Origin: Pseudomonas shirazensis
Lineage (GTDB): Bacteria > Pseudomonadota > Gammaproteobacteria > Pseudomonadales > Pseudomonadaceae
Length of the DNA: 64,000 nt
NCBI RefSeq assembly: GCF_014268785.2
Contig: NZ_JABWRD020000001.1
Location: 248,001-312,000 of the forward strand
Direction of reading: 5' to 3'
A program made the position numbers and the translations under genes. How positions within the stretch are numbered: the first letter of the stretch is position 1; each line of letters starts with the position of its first letter. Below the pieces are notes generated by a model that worked only from the letters and a program-made list of their open reading frames with translations, searched no databases and was not told the DNA's origin. Below are positions 60,819 to 64,000 of the stretch, in pieces.

Positions 60819-61597
60819 GTATTCGAATTCTCGTTGCCGGCTGTCTGGGCCTTGCCAGCCCGCTGTTGTGGGCCGGCAGCCTGCCGGTACCGCTGGACGC
60901 CAAGATAGTCGATCAGCGCCCGGCGCTGGAGCAGGAGCGGGTTTATCCACTTGGCCCGTTGCGCAAGATCAGCGGCCGTCTGCGGGTTGACGACAAGGTC
61001 GAGAGCCGCGGCCAGGTCAGCTCGGTGACCTACCAGTTGCCCGCCGAGCGCACCGCACGCGAAGCCTTTACCAGCGCCCGCGAAGCACTGCAGGAGGAGG
61101 GCGGTTATCCGCTGTTCTGGTGTGAAAAACGCGACTGCGGCGAAGCCAGCCTGTGGGCCAATGAGGTGTTCAAGAACGCCAGGCTCAACGGCGGCGATGA
61201 GCAGCAGGCGTTTATCCTGCTGCGCCGCGCGGCCGAAGAAGCCGATACGTTGGTTGCCTTGTACAGCGTCACTGCGGGTAACAAGCGGGTTTACCTGCAT
61301 GTCGAGGAATTTGTTGCCGAGTCGCCGCTGGGCGAGCTGCTGCCGACCTCGGCCACGGTCATGCGTGAGCTGCGCGACACCGGCAAGCTTGACTATCCTG
61401 ACCTGACGGCACCGTTGCCGGCCTGGGTGACCCTGCTCGGTCGCAGCCTGAATCTGGACAGCACTTTGCGGGTCAGCCTGAGTGGCAAGCAGGCTGAAGA
61501 TTGGCGCGAGCAGTTGGTCAAGATGGGCGTACGCGCTGCACGGCTGGAGGTCGGCACTGCCGAGACCGAGGGGTTGCATCTGGAATTGATTCGTTAA
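60815..61597 (+). CDS. Exported DUF4892-family protein
   Basis: 260 residues. Signal peptide (about 1-21, ending L-W-A-G), then a domain fitting the DUF4892 pattern: PLGPLRKISGRLRVDDKVESRG, AREALQEEGGYPLFWCEKRDCGEASLWANEVF with two cysteines that could pair, and a C-terminal OmpA-like alpha/beta stretch (LNLDSTLRVSLSGKQAEDWREQLVKMGVRAARLEV). Periplasmic; function unknown. The start overlaps the short upstream ORF. Confidence 0.82.
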   Translation: MSIRILVAGCLGLASPLLWAGSLPVPLDAKIVDQRPALEQERVYPLGPLRKISGRLRVDDKVESRGQVSSVTYQLPAERTAREAFTSAREALQEEGGYPLFWCEKRDCGEASLWANEVFKNARLNGGDEQQAFILLRRAAEEADTLVALYSVTAGNKRVYLHVEEFVAESPLGELLPTSATVMRELRDTGKLDYPDLTAPLPAWVTLLGRSLNLDSTLRVSLSGKQAEDWREQLVKMGVRAARLEVGTAETEGLHLELIR

Positions 61598-62659
61598 GTG
61601 AGTGCACCTGTGGCCAACAATGATCGCCTGCTAGTACAGATTCTGCTGTTGGCGCTGCTGGGCGCCGGCTTGTGGGTAATGGCGCCGTTCATCTCGGCGC
61701 TGCTGTGGGGGGCAATCCTGGCGTTTGCCAGCTGGCCGCTGATGCGCTTGCTCACCCGTTGGCTGGGCGGACGTGAAACCCTGGCTGCGGCGGTGCTGAC
61801 CACCCTGTGGATTCTGATCGTGGCGCTGCCACTGGTGTGGCTCGGCTTCAACTTGGCTGACCATATTCGCGATGCCACGGCGTTTATCCGCGATGTGCAG
61901 GTCGATGGTCTGCCCGAGGCACCGGCCTGGCTGGGCAGCATTCCGCTGGTCGGTGAGCGCCTGCTGACCTGGTGGAACTCCCTTGACCAGCAGGGCGCGG
62001 CGCTGCTGGCATCGGCCAAACCTTACTTCGGCCAGGTCGGCAACTGGCTGCTGGCGCGCAGCGCGCAAATTGGCGGCGGCGTGCTCGAGCTGTCGTTGAG
62101 CCTGGTCTTTGTATTCTTCTTCTACCGCGACGGCCCGCGGCTGGCGGCATTTGTCCTGCGCCTGCTGCAGCGGCTGATCGGCGAGCGCGCCGAGTACTAC
62201 CTGGAACTGGTCGCCGGCACCGTGCAGCGCGTAGTCAACGGCGTGATCGGCACGGCGGCGGCGCAAGGCCTGCTGGCGATGATCGGTTTCCTCATCGCTG
62301 GCGTGCCGGGGGCGATTGTGCTCGGTCTGGTGACCTTCATGCTCAGCCTGATTCCGATGGGGCCGCCGCTGGCCTGGCTGCCCGCCACCGCGTGGCTGGT
62401 GTGGCAGGGGCACTACGGCATGGCAGTGTTTCTCGGTATCTGGGGCACCTTCGTCATCAGCGGCGTGGACAACGTGCTCAAACCGTACCTGATCAGCCGT
62501 GGCGGCAATCTGCCGCTGGTGATCGTGCTGCTTGGGGTATTCGGCGGCCTGATCGCGTTTGGCTTCATCGGCCTGTTCATCGGCCCGACCCTGCTCGCCG
62601 TGGCCTACAGCCTGTTGCTGGACTGGAGCCGCAGCACTCAGCCGAGCGTGCAGCCCTAG
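61598..62659 (+). CDS. AI-2E / PerM family membrane permease
   Basis: 353 residues with seven or eight hydrophobic helices. Family segments: LLLALLGAGLWVMAPFISALLWGAILAFASWPLM, VFFFYRDGPRLAAFV and the conserved end GNLPLVIVLLGVFGGLIAFGFIGLFIGPTLLAVAYSLL. Members export autoinducer-2 or exchange ions; the substrate here is unknown. GTG 61598 follows the preceding stop codon directly; an in-frame GTG at 61610 is also possible. Confidence 0.88.
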   Translation: MSAPVANNDRLLVQILLLALLGAGLWVMAPFISALLWGAILAFASWPLMRLLTRWLGGRETLAAAVLTTLWILIVALPLVWLGFNLADHIRDATAFIRDVQVDGLPEAPAWLGSIPLVGERLLTWWNSLDQQGAALLASAKPYFGQVGNWLLARSAQIGGGVLELSLSLVFVFFFYRDGPRLAAFVLRLLQRLIGERAEYYLELVAGTVQRVVNGVIGTAAAQGLLAMIGFLIAGVPGAIVLGLVTFMLSLIPMGPPLAWLPATAWLVWQGHYGMAVFLGIWGTFVISGVDNVLKPYLISRGGNLPLVIVLLGVFGGLIAFGFIGLFIGPTLLAVAYSLLLDWSRSTQPSVQP

Positions 62660-62664
62660 CAGGC

Positions 62665-62681
62665 TTTACGCTTTCTTTATG
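62665..62681 (+). promoter_or_regulatory. KdpE-like operator upstream of kdpFA
   Basis: TTTACGCTTTCTTTATG matches 12 of 17 positions of the E. coli KdpE site TTTATACTTTTTTTACA, and lies about 90 bases before kdpF. This suggests KdpDE control of the operon under potassium limitation. Remaining bases of the 114-base gap show a GGGGAG ribosome site before kdpF. Confidence 0.55.
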
Positions 62682-62773
62682 CGCTGAACCAGCGCTCGCT
62701 CTCGTTCCTTTACGGCCATCCCCAGGACAATCCTCGCAAAGCGGCCCACGCCGCATTCCGGGGAGATTGGCTC

Positions 62774-62863
62774 ATGTACATGCTTGAAGGCGTGTCACTG
62801 CTCTTGGCAGTGGCGTTGGCGGTTTACCTGCTGGTCGCGCTGTTGCGCGCCGACCACAGCTAG
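62774..62863 (+). CDS. kdpF: Potassium-transporting ATPase small subunit KdpF
   Basis: 29 residues (ATG 62774 to TAG 62863), the typical KdpF size: a single membrane helix (LLLAVALAVYLLVALL) with a short charged end (RADHS). Stabilises the KdpFABC complex. GGGGAGA lies nearby upstream, and kdpA starts nine bases after its stop. Confidence 0.9.
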   Translation: MYMLEGVSLLLAVALAVYLLVALLRADHS

Positions 62864-62872
62864 GGAGCGGCC

Positions 62873-64000
62873 ATGCACAGTTATGACTTCGCCTTGCTGC
62901 TGGCGTTTTTCGCCATCGTGCTGCTACCCGCGCCCTGGCTCGGGCGCTTCTACTACAAGGTCATGGAAGGCCAGCGCACCTGGCTGTCGCCGGCGCTCGG
63001 CCCGCTGGAGCGCGGCTGCTACCGGCTGGCGGGCGTCCAGGCCGAGCAGGAGCACAACTGGAAGCAGTACGCGCTGGCCCTGCTGACGTTCAACCTGGCC
63101 GGGTTTGTCCTGCTGTTCGCCGTGTTGATGCTGCAGGGTTACCTACCACTCAATCCGCAACGGTTGCCGGGCCAGGACTGGTCGTTGGCATTGAACACGG
63201 CGGTGAGCTTTGTCACCAACACCAACTGGCAGGCCTACAGTGGCGAAGCGTCGCTGAGTTACCTGAGCCAGATGCTCGGCCTGACCGTGCAGAACTTCGT
63301 CAGCGCCGCGACCGGCCTGGCCGTGCTGGTCGCGCTGTGCCGCGGGATTGCCCGGCGTTCGGCCACAACGGTCGGCAACTTCTGGGTCGACCTGACCCGC
63401 GCCACCCTCTACGGCCTGTTGCCGCTGTGCCTGCTGCTGGCGCTGTTGCTGGTGTGGCAGGGCGTGCCACAGACCTTTGCCGATTACGCCCATGCCGTGA
63501 CCCTGCAAGGCGCTGACCAGACTATCCCGCTCGGGCCGGCCGCAAGCCAGATCGCAATCAAGCAACTGGGCACCAATGGCGGCGGCTTCTTTGGTGTCAA
63601 CTCGGCCCATCCATTCGAAAACCCCACGGCCTGGAGCAACCTGTTCGAGCTGGCGTCGATCATCCTGATCCCGGTGGCGCTGGTGTTCACCTTCGGCCAC
63701 TACGTCAAGGACCTGCGCCAGAGCCGGGCGATTCTCGCCTGCATGCTGGCGTTGTTTCTGATCGGCGGGGCTACTGCGCTGTGTGCCGAGTACCAGCCCA
63801 ATCCAGCGCTGATCAGTGAGCAGGTGCAGCAATCGGCACCGATGGAGGGCAAGGAAAGCCGCTTCGGCACCACCGGCTCGGTGCTCTGGACAATCACTAC
63901 TACCGCCGCTTCCAACGGCTCGGTAAACGCCATGCACGACAGCCTCAACCCGCTGACCGGGATGGTCGCGATGCTCAACATGATGGTCGGCGAGGTGATC
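62873..64000 (+). CDS. kdpA: Potassium-transporting ATPase subunit KdpA (3' end outside window)
   Basis: 376 residues visible, open at the right edge. Channel-like subunit that binds and moves K+ in the high-affinity Kdp pump. N-terminal membrane helices (LLLAFFAIVLLPAPWLG), first filter region VTNTNWQAYSGE, second filter KQLGTNGGGFFGVNSAHPFENP and third TTTAASNGSVNAMHDSLNPL. The reading frame stays open to the window end. kdpB and kdpC are expected downstream. Confidence 0.97.
   Translation, partial: MHSYDFALLLAFFAIVLLPAPWLGRFYYKVMEGQRTWLSPALGPLERGCYRLAGVQAEQEHNWKQYALALLTFNLAGFVLLFAVLMLQGYLPLNPQRLPGQDWSLALNTAVSFVTNTNWQAYSGEASLSYLSQMLGLTVQNFVSAATGLAVLVALCRGIARRSATTVGNFWVDLTRATLYGLLPLCLLLALLLVWQGVPQTFADYAHAVTLQGADQTIPLGPAASQIAIKQLGTNGGGFFGVNSAHPFENPTAWSNLFELASIILIPVALVFTFGHYVKDLRQSRAILACMLALFLIGGATALCAEYQPNPALISEQVQQSAPMEGKESRFGTTGSVLWTITTTAASNGSVNAMHDSLNPLTGMVAMLNMMVGEVI

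Overview
The window is a continuous piece of a Pseudomonas chromosome, most like the P. putida group. The evidence is a GC-rich pyoverdine locus, the gltA / sdhCDAB / sucAB-lpd-sucCD cluster, the fabB-fabA / gpsA block and a kdpFA start, in an order that I recall from P. putida. It reads as core genome. I see no insertion sequence, prophage, CRISPR array, rRNA or tRNA.

Region 1 (1-16750) is pyoverdine. The window opens inside a very large peptide synthetase whose domain order, A-T-C-A-T-E-C-A-T without a thioesterase, matches the C-terminal three modules of the chromophore synthetase PvdL (Glu, D-Tyr, Dab). The copper tyrosinase PvdP, which matures the chromophore, follows. On the opposite strand lies the efflux operon pvdR-pvdT-opmQ, and then an ECF sigma factor reading away from it. 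Both pvdP and pvdR have a PvdS-type iron-starvation box (TAAAT-N16-CGT), and a Fur-like site precedes the sigma gene.

Region 2 (16900-28130) holds a degenerate receiver protein, an MHS-type transporter, the electron-transfer-flavoprotein system (etfD divergent from etfBA), a binding-protein/lipoprotein/OmpA operon, a MocR-type regulator and several small proteins. Two PsrA-type operators (CAAAC-N4-GTTTG) occur here, one between etfD and etfBA and one before a YkgJ-like gene.

Region 3 (28150-41180) is the TCA cycle. gltA is divergent from sdhCDAB, each with a clear sigma-70 promoter, followed by sucA, sucB, lpdG, sucC and sucD on one strand and a UUCG-loop terminator. The genes encode citrate synthase, succinate dehydrogenase, the 2-oxoglutarate dehydrogenase complex and succinyl-CoA synthetase.

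Region 4 (41446-49990) carries brnQ, a DUF599 membrane protein, a small lipoprotein, two overlapping hot-dog thioesterases, htpG with a near-perfect heat-shock promoter embedded in the end of the preceding gene, a dienelactone-hydrolase-like protein, a pirin and a secreted amidohydrolase.

Region 5 (50000-56484, minus strand) has fabA-fabB for unsaturated fatty acids. Upstream on the same strand is a tightly overlapping trio: TonB-dependent receptor, periplasmic binding protein and membrane histidine kinase. Region 6 (56671-64000) has gpsA, a DUF4389 protein and sixA, two overlapping alpha/beta hydrolases, a possible 20-codon leader coupled to a DUF4892 gene, an AI-2E/PerM family permease, and the start of the Kdp potassium pump (the 29-residue kdpF, then kdpA running off the end) behind a KdpE-like site.

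The most interesting items are the receptor/binding-protein/kinase trio, the PsrA-type operators, the paired iron-starvation boxes, the lone ECF sigma factor with no adjacent anti-sigma gene, and the coupled short ORF before the DUF4892 gene.
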